A stretch of DNA of 64,000 nt from Nepenthes gracilis (GCA_033239525.1 BSYO01000010.1:10009379-10073378); one strand, 5' to 3'; shown: positions 12,939-24,813, counted from the first letter of the stretch. Numbers and translations: made by a program. The notes: a model not told the origin generated them from the letters alone.

Positions 12939-13026
12939 GGGCGCCGGCAAGAAGGAAGAAGGCGGGCAAAGTGGGGTTTGAAAAACAGGTTCAGCGAGAG
13001 AGAAAGCTATGGACCCAAAAATAACA

Positions 13027-14060
13027 GCAGATAGAGAGCCAACCAAAACCGACCCAACAGCCAGCCCTAACAGCAGTGTTGCCCAACTCCAAAAAACAAT
13101 TGATCTAAGGCTTCAACCAACAAACCAGTAGAGAGCATATCCACCCATCTACAACTACAAGGAAGAAAATGGAACCCACAAAGAAGCCCTAATCAAAGAA
13201 CCAAGCTTCAAAAAACAACAGCAAAAGATGACCGGCCATTGTAATGAAAATTCCAAATCCAACAACAGCCCTTCATCAGAACAAGCATTGCAAAACGAGC
13301 ATAGTAGAGGACCGCACACTCAATAATCTACCAGCAAATTCATCAGAAGAGGCATTGCAGAATCGAGACAGCAAAGGGACTAACTCTTAACGCAGCAGCC
13401 CACATCAGATGCAGACTAGGCATCGCACCACAAAATGGCAACGAACAAAAAGGGCACCACCACAGCCGAGAAGGAAATCTAGCAACCAAATAGGTCCTCG
13501 GCCGGCTCTTCATCCCTCGGCGAATAGTCCCTAGACAGACACGCACGGGCTTCCCCAACCCAACCAAAGATGGGACACACAGCCGAGAGAACAATCGAGC
13601 AACGGGACATTTGTAGCATCAATTCCATCGAAAAGACGAGTGCCAACAAAGACTTAGATAGGACTCCCGAACAGAAACTGCAGTCCCACAATTTATTGAA
13701 ATCTGCCCAATGAATGGACCAAGGTGCTCGCAACCATGAGAGGCGAGAAATGGCACAACCAGGTGACATCGCAAGAGCCCACCGAGACCTCAACAATCCG
13801 AAGCTCAAGACGCTGGCCCATATCGTAAATCAGCGAAGGAAAGACCTCACCGCACCGAAGGAATCTATCATCCAATCGGATCTTGCCAGCTCTTGAGTAC
13901 CTCGTCTAACATAGGAGTGAATACTCAGGAAGAGGAACATCAGGGCCGGCAGCAAAGACAATCGGTTGCACCAGATCCTTCGAGCATCTCATGAGCCGAC
14001 AAAAGCTACAGACAGCATCGCAAAGGAAGAAGTCTAAAGCACCAAAATCCCATCCATACC
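13027..14060 (-). other. N2 body, non-coding
   Basis: Non-coding continuation of N2 on the 5' side of L-A. It contains one copy (near 13490-13580) of the internal GTTGG-rich module seen in other ORF2-less elements. No conserved open frame was seen. Confidence 0.55.
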
Positions 14061-14467
14061 TTAGTGCAAGCCAAGGAGTGAACCGAGAAGAAGACGAGGG
14101 GGACAGCCAGGAGACCGGCCATGGCCGGCTCCAACACCACCCGGCCAGAGGAAGCAGAGCCCTAAGGCACCGCACAAGATGAGCGAAGAGAAGAGGACCG
14201 CGCAAACGAGCCCACATCCAAGCCGAGCCCTTAATGGGAGACGGCGGAAAAAGACAGAGTTCCAAGACCATAGAGAGCAAGAGATGAGAATGAGAAAGGG
14301 AGGCAGCCGGGCGAGGCAACCAGGGGACCGGCTGTGGCCGGCACTGGCACCGCCCAGCAAGATGAGGAGTGCCGTAGCGCCGAGATTCAAATTTCAAAAT
14401 GAAATTTGAAAATGGAAGAGAGAAGCGAGAGCTTCTCTCTCTAGGCGCCGAGATGGTCAATTGCTGT
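14061..14467 (-). promoter_or_regulatory. N2 5' UTR with two GCCGGCC start units
   Basis: On the minus strand this holds the GAGAGAGAAGCTCTC hairpin (about 14450), an AAATTTC/GAAATTT inverted pair (about 14390), a first GC unit (GCCGGCCACAGCCGG, about 14335-14349) and a second (AGCCGGCCATGGCCGG, about 14115-14130). The second keeps a MAGLL start but leads into only a short frame. Two units about 210 bases apart suggest a tandem 5' UTR duplication. Promoter activity is inferred only from position. Confidence 0.5.
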
Positions 14468-14483
14468 GGATAGTTCTCACTCT

Positions 14484-15424
14484 GCTAGTGGGATTGAGCT
14501 GCTTTTAGGTCCCTGTCAGCCTACTCCTGCTTCTGATCCAGGTGACTGATATTGCTTGGCACTTGTGCTCCAACCTTGGTGGCTAGATGATGCTGGAGCT
14601 CCCATTAGTGCTTTTCATGTTGAATCTGTTTTTTTTTTAGGTTTGTTTTTTGTTGTGGGACTGGGTTTTATACGGTCGTTTTTGATGAATTACACCTAGG
14701 TGAGATTTTTCTATTTTCTTATCATCGGTTCATGATTTTGTTCATGGTGATGCTCGGGGTATGCCCTAGCTCGTTGCTCTAATTCTAAGTTGGCAAAACA
14801 CCAGAGTTAGATCATCGTTTTTGTATTTTTCATTTCATTTAATTCATTTATCTTACTTACCAAAAAAAATTGGTTGATCACTTCAATGGTCCAAATGTTG
14901 TTGATATTGTCCAAAGGTCGGAGCTGCCTGTGAGGGCTGATGAGGAAAATGCCATTTTGTTTGAATAACATCTGCTTGACAGGAATGGTGAGCAAGGGTC
15001 ATTAGAAATCATGGCCTTTGTAGCTACATCCCATGCTAAAAACACTAAATGTGTTTGTTTGATTGCCTTTGCTGATGTCGTGCGGCGGGGTCTTTCGGCT
15101 TCTGATGTAGATTTGCCTAGCAGATGTGCTACCCCCTTGCCAATATCTGAGGAAGACCGATTAGCAGCCCTTGACTTGTCACCCTGGGAGGCTAATTACT
15201 CTGGCCCCGCCATTCAACAAAGTATGGAGGCTAGGGCATGCTCTAGTATTGGTGAATTGAGGAGGAATATTGTTGAGATGTGTTCACAATTCGAGGCTGT
15301 CAGAGCTCGCTCTGCGTCACCCCCCCCCCCTTCCAGTGACCCTGATTCTGGGAGTGGGGTCATAAAAATCCTCCAGCGATCTAAAAGGCAGAAAAAGAAG
15401 AGTCCGCCTAATCCATGTAATTAG
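14484..15424 (+). pseudogene. N1 ORF1, C-terminal part, interrupted by a tail copy
   Basis: After N2 the N1 coding sequence resumes, is cut at about 14636-14868 by tail copy N14, then continues. The frame 15011-15424 encodes a low-complexity C-terminus that ends in a Pro/Ser stretch and a Lys/Arg-rich tail (KRQKKKSPP). No catalytic motif is seen. A basic C-terminus fits RNA binding or nuclear import. The link to the DUF4283 part rests on the nesting order. Confidence 0.6.
14640..14868 (+). mobile_element. N14: tail-only 5'-truncated LINE copy
   Basis: It holds only the 3' end: CATGGTGATGCTCGGGGTATGCCCTAGC, here split by the reader as two words (CATGGTGAT and GCTCGGGGTATGCCCTAGC), then hairpin arms TGCTCTAATTCTAAGT and ACCAGAGTTAGATCA (partly decayed), CTTACTTACC and eight A. 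It interrupts N1 ORF1. I could not fix a TSD because the 5' edge lies in a T run. Confidence 0.65.
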
Positions 15425-15572
15425 GTGGACTCGGATGTGAAGGCATCTATTGCTGTAGGAGGTAGATTGCCTGCTGTGGTGGTAGGGGTGTACAAATGAA
15501 TCTGGAATTTAGACGACTTATGCTGCTGCCATTTCCTCTGCCAAAATGTTGGTATTCGGACATCCCCTATGG

Positions 15573-18500
15573 AAGAGAGAAGCTCTCGCTCTCTACGTTT
15601 TCAAAATTTTTGAATTTTTTCGTCGTCCTGCCGATACCGCTTGGGTGACCGGAGCCTACCATGGTCGGGCCTTTGCTGCCCGGGGTTATCCGTCTCCACC
15701 TTTCCGTATCCCTGATATGGATGTCGTTCTCGGCGACCTCGATGCATTCGATTTTTTGCGAGCTTAGTCTTCTTCTCTCGCCTTGATTGGGGTGAAGGAT
15801 TTTTGTTGGTTTACTCTTCATATTGAAGTTTTCGTAGGCGGGAGCTGTGGCCTCTCGAGTTCGATGGCGCTCATCCTTTGAGGCCTCGCATCTCTCTCAA
15901 GTTCGTTTCCTTTTCTCCTCGGTATGCGCCTAGGGTTAAGCTCTTGAATTGTCTCTCCCATTCAGAATGGGATGGGGCTTCCGAAGGTCTGTGTGCTGGC
16001 TCTGAGGTGCCTATGCCTGGGATTTCCCTTCTGGTGGACGGTTTTGGGGGTTTTCGTGTAGTGCTGGTTTGGAGATGCTTGGCCGATGTACTGAAGAGCT
16101 GGCCGTGGACCTTTTGGATTCTTTTAAACCTTCTGGTGCGATGGGGATCTTTCTTTTTGCTTCCATTTATGGAGATCTGCTTGGATGCATATGATGTGGA
16201 ATGCAGCGAATTGCTGGTCTCTCACAGATGTGTTGCTTCGGGAGCAGCTTCCTCTGGATTCCTGGTGGGTCTCACTCTATGTTCGGCTTCTGGTGCCTGA
16301 AACTTTCTTGGGCTGCTGGATTGATGATCCATTGCCAATGTGATTCCCTCCCCGTTGGTTGGGTTGGGGTTCACGCTCAGATGGGGCTTTCGGGCTGTGG
16401 TTCGTTGAGCCGATAGTGGTATAGTTTTGGCTGAAGTGGCCCTCTATTGAGGTGAGTTCCTGCCGGTTGTTGCCCGTGGGGTGCATCCTTTGGTTGGGTT
16501 TTGAATCTCTAGCCATTGGTTTTTGAAAGTAGTGCAATAAAGTGGGCTCTTATGTTGCTCTGGGTTCCGCCGCGACGACTCTAGTGATGCCGACTCTAGT
16601 GCGCCTCTACCTTTGGGGTTCTTTCCAGTTGGACGGGAAGGGGGACCGTGCAACTCGGGATTTGGAACTCTATGTTGGGGTGCTGATGAGTTGGCATGGC
16701 CCTGGTTGGATGCTTTGGGTGGTGGATTAGGCTTGGCCTGTCTATTTGCCTTTTCCTTTCTATTATTGGCAGTGGAATCTGTGGAGGTGCCGCTGCAGTT
16801 GGTTTTTATAAGCCAAATTTTGTATTTGGCGGCTGCTGTTGCTGGAGTGCTTATATGCCTTTGTTATGTGCAACTCCATTTTGGGATGTGAAGAAAGGCT
16901 TTGCAAGTGCCTGATTTTGGGGCTGTAATGGTTCTAACCTGTTGCTGATTATCTTGCTACTGGAAGGGGCCTGGGCTCTTCTGACATCGATCTTGAATGC
17001 AATTCTTTGATGCTGAAGAACGGGATCGGTTGGGCTTCAAGCTAGTGCCTACGATTCTGGTTTCTTTGCTCTCTGTGCAGTATGCTAAGTGCAGGATGCT
17101 GAGCTACAGCAGGCTTAGATCAGGTTTTTTGCGCCTGAGGGGATGCTAATGTTGTTTTGGCTAGATTGGGCACTCGGCTGCAGATTGCCTCTATGATCAA
17201 GGTTGCTACTGGGCTTTGTTGAATTTTCGGCTCTGGTTCTTGTTTGGGGGTCGCTAATGCACAGCGCTGATGTAGAAACCGGGATGGTGGAATGGGGGCT
17301 TCCTTCTGTTTTCCTTGTGTTCGCAAAGCATGGAGCCCTTTGGTGCTGCTCCGTATGGTGACACCCATTCGGTCTGGAGGGTGAATTTTACGGCAGGCTG
17401 GTGGTCAGCTCCAGGGGTATTGGCTCATGGTGCTTGTGGCCCGGGTTGGTTGATGACTCGGCTTTGACCCGTGATTCAATCACGGCTGGCTGCGATCTTT
17501 GGCCGATTTGGTATTACTTGGCGTCAAGGCCGATTCAATTTTGCTGGAGTGCCGATTTGGCCGATTTCCTTGGCCAGTTTTAGCTGGAGCTCTGTTTTCC
17601 TTGCTGATGAAATGGCTATGGAGCTGTAGCTCCTGTACGAAGCTATTGCTCTTGTGGTGCTCGCTGGATTCGTCGCTGATATTGTCCTGTGCCCGGGTTC
17701 TGTTGGCTCTCTGCCTGTGATTTCATTCCTGTTGGAAGGGTTGGGGGGAGCCCGTTTTGACTTGGACTGGGATTTAGAGGCTGGGATGCTGAAGAGCTGG
17801 GAGTGGCTTTGTTTGGTCGATGGCGATCCTTCTGATGCGGTAGTTTGCTTCCTCTGGTTCCAGTAGTGGAACCTTGCGTTTTGAGGCCGTTTTGCTGGCC
17901 GATTTGGGACGGTACCGATTTGGCTTTGGGCCCGTTTTGGATTTGTTGAGCATTCCGTTTGTGAACCGAGGTCGAGTTGAAATGCTGTCTTGGCATGTCA
18001 ATTGCCAACTGAATCGAGGTTCTTGATTGGGCATGAGGCCGGTTTGGCTTCGAGGTCCGCTTTGTCGTTCTTGACATGGCATGTCAATTCTTTGTATGGT
18101 CTTGCGATTCTCGGTGCCTATTTTGATTTCCGATCTCGCGTCACCGACCATTTGCGAGTTGGATTTGGTTGCCGTTTGGTACACCGAGGTCGATGTGGCT
18201 TCGGTGGCGGTTTGCCTCGCTGATATGGCAGGCCAAATGCTGAGTGGGCTTGAGGCGGTTTGGCCTTATTTGGAAATGTTGGCTTCAGGAACATTTGATG
18301 TTGCTGTAGTAAGTTGCTGCGGGGCGATCGGATGTTGTTGATCTAGTCGTCTCGGGAGTACCTATTTTTGCTTCTTCTTATGTATAATGACTATGTTCAT
18401 TTTTTGTTTTCTGTTAGATCGTTCCTCTTAGAGGTTTTTTTGAGGTACTCTCTGATGTACCAGTTGCTCGGGGTATGCCCTAGCATCTTATGTTCTAACT

Positions 18501-18594
18501 CTAAGTCAAAAAACTTGGAGTTATAATATAGTTTTTGTAATTTTTTTCTCCCTTTAATCCAAAATACACACTTACCCACCAAAAAAAAAAAAAA
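15573..18594 (+). mobile_element. N3: complete 3.0-kb non-autonomous LINE derivative
   Basis: It is flanked by a perfect TSD, GACATCCCCTATGG, at 15559-15572 and 18595-18608. It begins directly with AAGAGAGAAGCTCTCGC, so it carries the family 5' end, and ends in ACTTACCCACC plus an A run. An ATGG start (about 15660, MVGPLL) matches the ORF1 start of relatives, but no DUF4283, endonuclease or RT follows. The body is TG-rich with repeated CTGTTGG/GGTTGGGGG modules near 16625, 17735 and elsewhere. It looks like an element with both ends and a replaced or degraded middle. Confidence 0.88.
18466..18594 (+). repeat. LINE-family 3' tail with hairpins (N3)
   Basis: GCTCGGGGTATGCCCTAGC (hairpin 1), then arms GTTCTAACTCTAAGT and ACTTGGAGTTATAAT, then a T/C-rich stretch and the A run. 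Confidence 0.85.
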
Positions 18595-18608
18595 GACATC
18601 CCCTATGG

Positions 18609-19616
18609 TTCTGAGGACGAAGCAGGTTGAAGTCCCATTGGTTTTCTGGTTATGGTGCTTTTGTAGGTGCTCTCACTTTGTTACTCGCTTGGTTTTGCTG
18701 GAGCCAACTAGATGTGGTTGGCCTGCTGTTTTTGTTTTGATTGCTGAAAATTCGGGTTGCAGGATTTATGTCCCTCTGGATTTGCTCCCATGAAGATCGT
18801 GGCTTTAGCCGCGATCTTGCAGGAGCCATGTATAGCGCCCTGGTTGATGAAACCGGATGGAGCTAGCTTCTGATTGGCATTGTTTGGGCTGCTGTTTTCC
18901 TGGGCAGTATTGATGCTGCTTGTGGGTATGGGGTTGCATAGTAGATGCTTCTGTTTCTGGGAGAAGTATTGCAGCTACTCCTGCCGTATAACTTGGTGTT
19001 TGGCATTGCTGAATCATTGGGGATACATTTGGATCCAAGGTCCCTATAGTTGAGGTGTTGGTGGTGACTGTTTGGTTGACCAAAGTTTGGGCTGATTTAT
19101 GCTCTTGTTTGAGCTGTTTTACCATCACCGCCGCTTTGTGTGCTGAACTAACCTGATTTTCAGCTGAAGCCAGCCCTCTGGCCAAAATTATATGATCTAT
19201 AGGTTTCTTCATTGAGGCATGCTTCTCCTTTGGGCTACCAGGTTTGAGTTTAAACCTGCTGTTGACTTCTGCTTTCATTTCCTCCTACTGGAAAGCGGGT
19301 GGTTTTGTGATGGACAGCATCTTCGTACTGGTCTGGGATGTTTCTTGTTGCCCGTGGAGAGCCTTGGCTGGGGTGGGCTACAATGGCAGGATGCCATGAG
19401 GTATGCCAGGGAGGGGCTGGTTTTATCCGTGGTCCTTATGGGCGTGGATGGATATGGGCCTTTTTATGTTAAGCTCCTAGGTCCGGTAGTTTTTACCGGT
19501 ATGTTACGGCATGTTGCCGATGAGGACCGAGATGCATGCTAAACGTCATGCATTTGCCGAGGAGCTTCAGCTGATTTGTCTTGCTCGTTTTCGTGCAACT
19601 GACCGGAGTGTATTTT
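18609..19616 (+). other. N1 3' region, non-coding
   Basis: TG-rich non-coding continuation of N1 between N3 and N4. No conserved open frame. The N4 target ACCGGAGTGTATTTT sits at its end. Confidence 0.6.
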
Positions 19617-19740
19617 TTTTTTTTGGTAAGTAAGTAAATGCATTAAAATGAATGAAAATTTACAAAAGGATGTTCTAACTACAAGTGTTTTGCCAACTTA
19701 GAATTAGAACAAAGAGCTAGGGCATACCAGAGCATCACCA
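19617..19740 (-). repeat. LINE-family 3' tail with hairpins (N4)
   Basis: T run, GGTAAGTAAGT, then arms ATGTTCTAACTACAAGT and ACTTAGAATTAGAACA, then GCTAGGGCATACC. Confidence 0.8.
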
Positions 19741-19959
19741 TGAACCGAATCATGTTAAAGAAACAACAATTAGATGTACATCATCTAAGCCAGCCACTTA
19801 GATCCCGACCCACCTAGACCAAATAACAAAAACAGGCATATTCCCAATTTTATGTAATACCGCTTCTCCTTACCCCAAGCCAGCAGATGCACATGTAAAT
19901 CGGCATCAGCTAGAGCCAGCAGCAGCTACCACTCCGCCAAAAGAACGAAACAAGCAAAA

Positions 19960-20400
19960 TGCACTCTGGCAAAAATGCACTCCGGCAAAATGCACTCCGG
20001 AAAATTGCACTCCGGATTCAACTGACTCAATCCTACTCCGGCAAAAATGCACTCCGACAAAATGCACTCCGGCAAATTGCACTCCGAATTCAACTGACTA
20101 AATCCCACTTCGGCCTTTTAACGAAACAGGCACTCCGGATGCGAAGCCACTCCGACCTCATCTCACGCATATCCACTCCGGCCGATGAGGGAACAAAAAG
20201 CCACTCCGGCCATAAAGCGAACAATTCACTCCGTCCTCCTCACCACCACCTCAGAAGAAGCCACCTTGAACACACCACCCCACTCTGGATAAAGCGGGCA
20301 AATCTACTCCGTCCAAATGCACTCCGGATACAATAATGCACTCCAGATAAAGAAGCAAAGCCACTCCGTCCAATGAGAACATAAAACACTCCGCGCCCCC
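19960..20400 (-). repeat. ACTCCG/CGGAGT degenerate array in N4
   Basis: CACTCCG(G/T/A) occurs about every 15-30 bases on the plus strand, so CGGAGTG is the sense word of N4. Spacers vary, so it is an interspersed motif array rather than a fixed-length tandem repeat. Confidence 0.85.
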
Positions 20401-20529
20401 CCCCTTTTTTTTAAAGGACTCAGCAGGAGCATACCATTCAGTGCTTCCCTGAAAGTTGACAATCGTAAAGGTTTTCAACGCATCAAAAGGATCGAAAACA
20501 TCTAAAAAAGATCATGGTCTTTTCTGCAG

Positions 20530-21490
20530 TAGCAACGCCAAAAAGCCCCAAACCAGAGCTGCACGAGCATCCCCCAACCCGTCCAACAAGTAGGAACAAA
20601 TAGGCAGAGGAACAACAGAGCCAGCGATAGAGGACATTCGAATGCTCGATCCAAATGAGCGGTCGACAACCGAAAAAGGGCTTGATTAGAACACAGCATT
20701 GCCAACATAAAAAACATACTACGGGGCAAGGCCAATTTCCAACAACAGCCAATAATAAGCTAGAGGAGCAAACAAAGCAGGAGCTGTTGTGGAGGAAAAG
20801 TCCTCAAATCAGCAACCCACACCAGAAAGAAATGCTCCACTGATAGCCAGAAACTGAAGGGGCGCCACCTTACCCGAAAGATCACTTGCAAAAAGTCTCA
20901 AGCCAGAGTGCACGAGTACCCCCCAGACCGTCCACATGGAAGGGACCCAAAGACAGAGGATCATCGAGCCAGCAGCACAGGACCCTTACCAAATAGCAGA
21001 TCAGGGAACACCGCATCAGAAGGAGCACCAGCGACCAAACCAGGCCTCTTCCAGCTCTTCAGCAACCCAGCCAAGGAATTCTAATCCAGAGCTGCACAAG
21101 CCCCCCAACCCGTCCAACAGGAAGGAACGCTCAAGCAGAGGGCTTCAGAGCTAGATCAAAGGACATTGTCAGTACAAAATTCATCACCTCTTCTGACCGC
21201 ATAAAAGGAAACAAATTTTGTTCCACAGATGATCAAGTGAAGACATCTCAAAACAGGAGAACAGTGAACTACAGAAACGAAATGAGCCACTTCTATGACC
21301 CAGAAGAAGCATCCTGGCCGATTTAGTCCATTCACAACCACCATATCAATCATTCAGAAGGAAATTGGCAATATCACAGGCCAAGCCAATACCACCGCAT
21401 TGAAGGAACTCCAGTGCCAATCAAGGCCAAGGCTAGCTCTTCGGCACCCCTGCCGAGAGAACCCAAGCCAGAGCTGCACGGCTCCCCCAA
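20530..21490 (-). repeat. Three to four copies of the GTTGGACGGG-GGCTGTGCAGCTC module
   Basis: Near 20540-20595, 20890-20945, 21065-21125 and 21460-21490 the plus strand repeats AGAGCTGCACG, then CCCCCAACCCGTCC, then AACAGGAAGGAAC with small changes. The same block occurs in N3, N10 (43575) and N11 (55345). Its role is unknown. Confidence 0.7.
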
Positions 21491-21587
21491 AACCGGAGTG
21501 TATTTTGTGTCGGGTTTGTAGTATGTTGACCTCCTGGAGGACACAGTGCTGTGTTAAAATTTTTTGGTGTCTTTTGATGTACCAAGG

Positions 21588-21714
21588 TGCTTGGGGTATG
21601 CCCTAGCGCTTATGCTTTACTTCAAGTCAGCAATACTTGGAGATAAAGCATAGTTTGTGTAATTTTTTTCTCCATTTAATTTAAATTTACTTGCTTACCC
21701 AAAAAAAAAAAGAA
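21588..21714 (+). repeat. LINE-family 3' tail with hairpins (N1)
   Basis: CTTGGGGTATGCCCTAGC, arms TATGCTTTACTTCAAGT and ACTTGGAGATAAAGCATA, then TTACTTGCTTACCC and an A run. GCTTTA/TAAAGC replaces the TTCTAA/TTAGAA pair of other copies while keeping pairing. Confidence 0.85.
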
Positions 21715-21726
21715 ATAGTGCTTGAG

Positions 21727-23166
21727 GATAAAGGTGCGAATCTCGTTATGAGTTTGGAATTCATGATGCCCTGTTATTAGGTTATGAATCCTGAACGAAA
21801 GGCAAGATTGATCGAATTTAGAATAGGCATTGTGTTTAATTAGAAAATGGGACCGCATTGTGAAAGTTTTAAGGATATGTATTTGAAGGAATAGATCAAG
21901 TTGGTTTGTTTTAATAGGCGATTCAGAGATGGATTGAACTCGACATTGGTTTCTAAGGATTTGTGTGGAATTGAAAGAGTATCGGCTAGGCACTGTTGAG
22001 GAAGCCGTTGAGCCTCCGAAAAGTGAAATTTACAAATGGACTAAGTAAGTTAACAAAGATTGTAGTACCCTTGAGAAAGATTGGGATTTTTATAATTCTG
22101 CATCAATAGGTAATCACCCACAAGCAAAGTGGGGGAGGAGCCCGTAGTTTAAAATTTGTTTCACCTGTAATTGAGGTTTTGGGATAAGGCTTTTACCTTG
22201 AGAATTTGTGAGTATTACCTTGGGAAATAGAATATCGTATTCCTTAGTTGGGAAGTAGAATCGTGTTTGAATGCCTAGGAATTATGAAATTTGAAATAGG
22301 AAGTCCTTATGGTTATGTCTCAGGACAAATAGAAACAACCCGCCCGTTATGATCCCAGATAACGTGTTTGGGTTTAATTAGATGGCTTATCGGTGTGCCA
22401 ATGATCCAAAGATTGATCCTAGGTGTCGGTTTTGGGTGATCCCCTAGGGCAGTATAAACTTTTGAAGGATTGCTACAACTAAAATTTCTAATTTGACTGT
22501 AATTTGAAGATTTGTGGGGACTTGTTTATATGATATGGATATTTTAGGATTCATTTACTAAGTAATTAAGATGGGTTATGTATTTTAGGGAGATGTCGGT
22601 TTAAGGATATACCAACGAACTAATAAGGATATAGAGCATTCTGATCTGGGATCTGATTACAATCTGAGGTAATTGCCAAAATCTTAGCCAATTTGATTGT
22701 GGGTGTTAAGTTGAATTGGATTCAATGATAGACTACAATCGGATGGCCCATGATTAGAAAATTAATCAGAATACGCAGCGGAATTTTGGTGAGCCCGTAT
22801 ATTTCGATGTTCGATTGAGACTCAAAAGGAATGATTATTTTCGAGGCTCAACGTAAGTTGAAGTAAGAAATTTTTGCCCATTTAAGGTTTTGAACTACAT
22901 TGGGAAAGTAGTTAATAAATTTGGGTTGCCTTTGGACTTGGTAAATATAGATAGTCATAGAAAGAATCAGATACTAAAGATCAAGGTGATTTGGATGCTT
23001 CGCATTTCCTAAGATACATCAGATGATGAGGATCAGGATGATTTGAAGGTCTTGGAATAACAATTTTAATCGAAAGTGATTTGGGAATGTTTGGAAGGTT
23101 CCTTTAATTCAGGAAATTCTTAGTTCGTTAAATTTTGAAGATGAAATTTTTATAAGTGGAAGAGAG
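21727..23166 (+). other. Decayed gypsy-type internal region ending in a polypurine tract
   Basis: AT-rich with no usable open frame. Its last 30 bases (GATGAAATTTTTATAAGTGG then AAGAGAG before TGTAAC) match in order the end of G1 (GACGAAATTTCTATAAGTGG then GGGAGAT before TGTAAC). This is the junction of internal region and 3' LTR. The rest is assigned only by continuity. Confidence 0.45.
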
Positions 23167-23453
23167 TGTAACTATCCAGGTTCTAAAGCATATTACATCC
23201 TACTCATTAAGTTAAAATAATTAAGATTAAGGCAAATGGAATAAGGGCAAATGCGGGAAAAATCAATTTGGAGGTGAAAAATGGCCTGAGGGCCTCAATG
23301 CCCCTGTTGCACCTCGGTCGCAATCAGGGTGCACTAAGCAGAACCTCGCACTCGAGGGGCACTTGATCGGGCGCTCGGCGCGGCCATGGAAAATAACGTG
23401 GCGACCGATCGGAGCTCGAATGCCGCTCAAGCGCTCGACTATGTATAAAAGGC

Positions 23454-23460
23454 CGAGCGC
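23454..23460 (+). promoter_or_regulatory. TATA box of LTR-1
   Basis: TATAAAA followed by GG lies about 290 bases into the LTR, just after the GC-rich segment. Transcription would begin about 30 bases downstream, which is inferred from position. Confidence 0.6.
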
Positions 23461-24239
23461 ATTTTTCTCGGCCATTTTGTGATGGTTCCAGAGAGAGAAC
23501 AGCGAGAGGGAAGAGGAAAAGGGAAGAAAAGGAGAGAGAAAGGAGAAACCGGTCATTTTACTCCGATCCGGATAAAAATAACAGTTGATCGGGTTAAGGC
23601 AAGTGTACCTCGGACCTCGTTTTCCATTTTTACCATTTTTACAAGTCTCCGTGTTATCGTTTGTGCTCTAAATCTCTTGTTCTTTGATTTTTGACATAAA
23701 TAATGGATGAATCTTATGACTTTTGGACTAAAGTTCATATTTATGTGAATATACTATGACCGATAACTCGATTTCATGATTTAGCACACGTTTTGTCTTC
23801 GTTTCATGTCTGGACCGTATATCGCAAGCCCTAGCTCAAAAAATTTGGGGTTTTTGTTTATATTTGGAATTATGGCATCGATTTCATAAATAAGCATGTG
23901 TTTGGTGTTCGATTTAAGCCCGAAAGTTTTTGATGGAACCCTAGAACGAAAATTTAGAAAATCATGTCAGAAACCTGAAATTTTGATGATTTAAATATAA
24001 ATTGTCGTCATGTAACGTTTATCGAATGATTTGTATATGAAAACTGTATAATTGAACTATGGAAACCTTTGAAATCATCCGAAAGAATAACTGACTGAAA
24101 TTCGGACTTGGCTTTGAAATATAATGATTTTGATTATGGAATTTCGAACAAATGCATTGAATTAAGTTAATCAGTAAGAAAATCAGACCTAGAACTTTCG
24201 AACAGTCAAATAAGGCTCTTCGGCATGCCTTAGAACACT

Positions 24240-24813
24240 AGCAGGTGTTCTGCTGTCGTTGAAAGCATGGCTGTTGATTTCCTTGCCTATGCTGGTTCAG
24301 GGTGTATTCATTGCTACCGGCATGAAGGATGGCTGTTTTGTGTTGGTTCTCCTGGTGTGTGTTTCTAGGAACATTTGATGTTGCTGGGCTGTTGGAGTTG
24401 TGGTTCTGTTGCTCCAGGTTGTTTTTTGGCTGCTCTGGCCATCTATTGAGTAGTTAATTTATGCAGTGATAATTGGCTGCTGATTAGGCTGAAGCTATGG
24501 CTGGAGTTGCAGATCCAGTGATGGCTTCCTGAGTGTGGTCTTTTTGCTAAAATGGAGGTGCACCGACACATCCTTCGTCGAAGACTTGTTATTCTAACAT
24601 GGACTCTTCATGTTTGGTCGATTTTGTTGAGTGTATTCCCCTAGGGGGTTTTGCTCTTGTTTCATCATTTTGATGTCTTTTGTTGTACTCAGCGGCTCGG
24701 GGAATGCCCTAGCTATTATGCTTTATCTCCCTGTTAAAATACTTGGAGATAAAGCATTGATTTTGTAAATTTTTTCTCCAATTAATCCAAAATACTTACT
24801 TACCAAAAAAAAA
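24240..24813 (+). mobile_element. N13: short 5'-truncated LINE-family copy
   Basis: A TG-rich body leads to GGCTCGGGGAATGCCCTAGC, hairpin arms TATGCTTTATCTCC and GGAGATAAAGCAT, ACTTACTTACC and an A run ending at 24813. The left edge is approximate. No clear TSD was found; the flanks GGTTATGGTAATCG and GATTATGGAATTTCG are only loosely alike. Confidence 0.6.

Larger units (their letters stand above)
4859..13010 (-). mobile_element. L-A: near full-length L1-type LINE (8.15 kb)
   Basis: It is flanked by a perfect 16-bp TSD, GGACCCAAAAATAACA, at 4843-4858 and 13011-13026. On the minus strand it has a 72-base 5' UTR, ORF1 (12938-10809), ORF2 (10812-7276) overlapping by ATGA, a 3' UTR of about 2.4 kb, and the family tail and A run at 4859. 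It is the only element here with both ORFs and both ends. Its 5' end is slightly different from the GAGAGAGAAGCTCTC start of the short elements and may be trimmed. Both ORFs are broken, so it is dead now. Related active copies probably supplied the machinery for the ORF2-less elements. Confidence 0.9.
3753..14467 (-). mobile_element. N2: non-autonomous LINE derivative, minus strand, split by L-A
   Basis: It is flanked by GGATAGTTCTCACTCT at 3737-3752 and 14468-14483. Reading on the minus strand, it begins near 14467 with a 5' UTR containing the GAGAGAGAAGCTCTC hairpin and ends at 3753 with the family tail and A run. Its own sequence is 3753-4858 plus 13027-14467, about 2.5 kb. It has no DUF4283, endonuclease or RT coding. 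LINE L-A is inserted inside it. It splits ORF1 of N1. Confidence 0.9.
19617..21491 (-). mobile_element. N4: non-autonomous LINE derivative with CGGAGTG array
   Basis: It is flanked by ACCGGAGTGTATTTT at 19602-19616 and 21492-21506, a 15-bp TSD. The 3' end (minus strand) is at 19617 with T run, GGTAAGTAAG and the hairpin tail. Its sense strand carries a CGGAGTG array (19960-20400) followed by several copies of the GTTGG-rich module (20530-21490). It has no 5' UTR hairpin, so it is probably 5'-truncated. No coding sequence was recognised. Confidence 0.85.
1873..21714 (+). mobile_element. N1: ORF1-only LINE, heavily interrupted
   Basis: N1 starts just after ATAGTGCTTGAG (1861-1872) and ends in an A run just before the same 12 bases (21715-21726). 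It has the family 5' hairpin, an ORF1 of the DUF4283 type, a long TG-rich 3' region and the family 3' hairpin tail. It has no endonuclease or reverse transcriptase ORF. It is interrupted by N2 (3753-14467), tail copy N14 (14640-14868), N3 (15573-18594) and N4 (19617-21491). Without these it is roughly 4 kb. It probably depended on ORF2 protein from a related LINE such as L-A. Confidence 0.8.

Noticed and set aside
19602..19616. CCGGAGTG in the N4 target as evidence of array-guided insertion
   Set aside because: N4 carries CGGAGTG arrays and its TSD contains CCGGAGTG, but no other element shows this, so one case may be chance.
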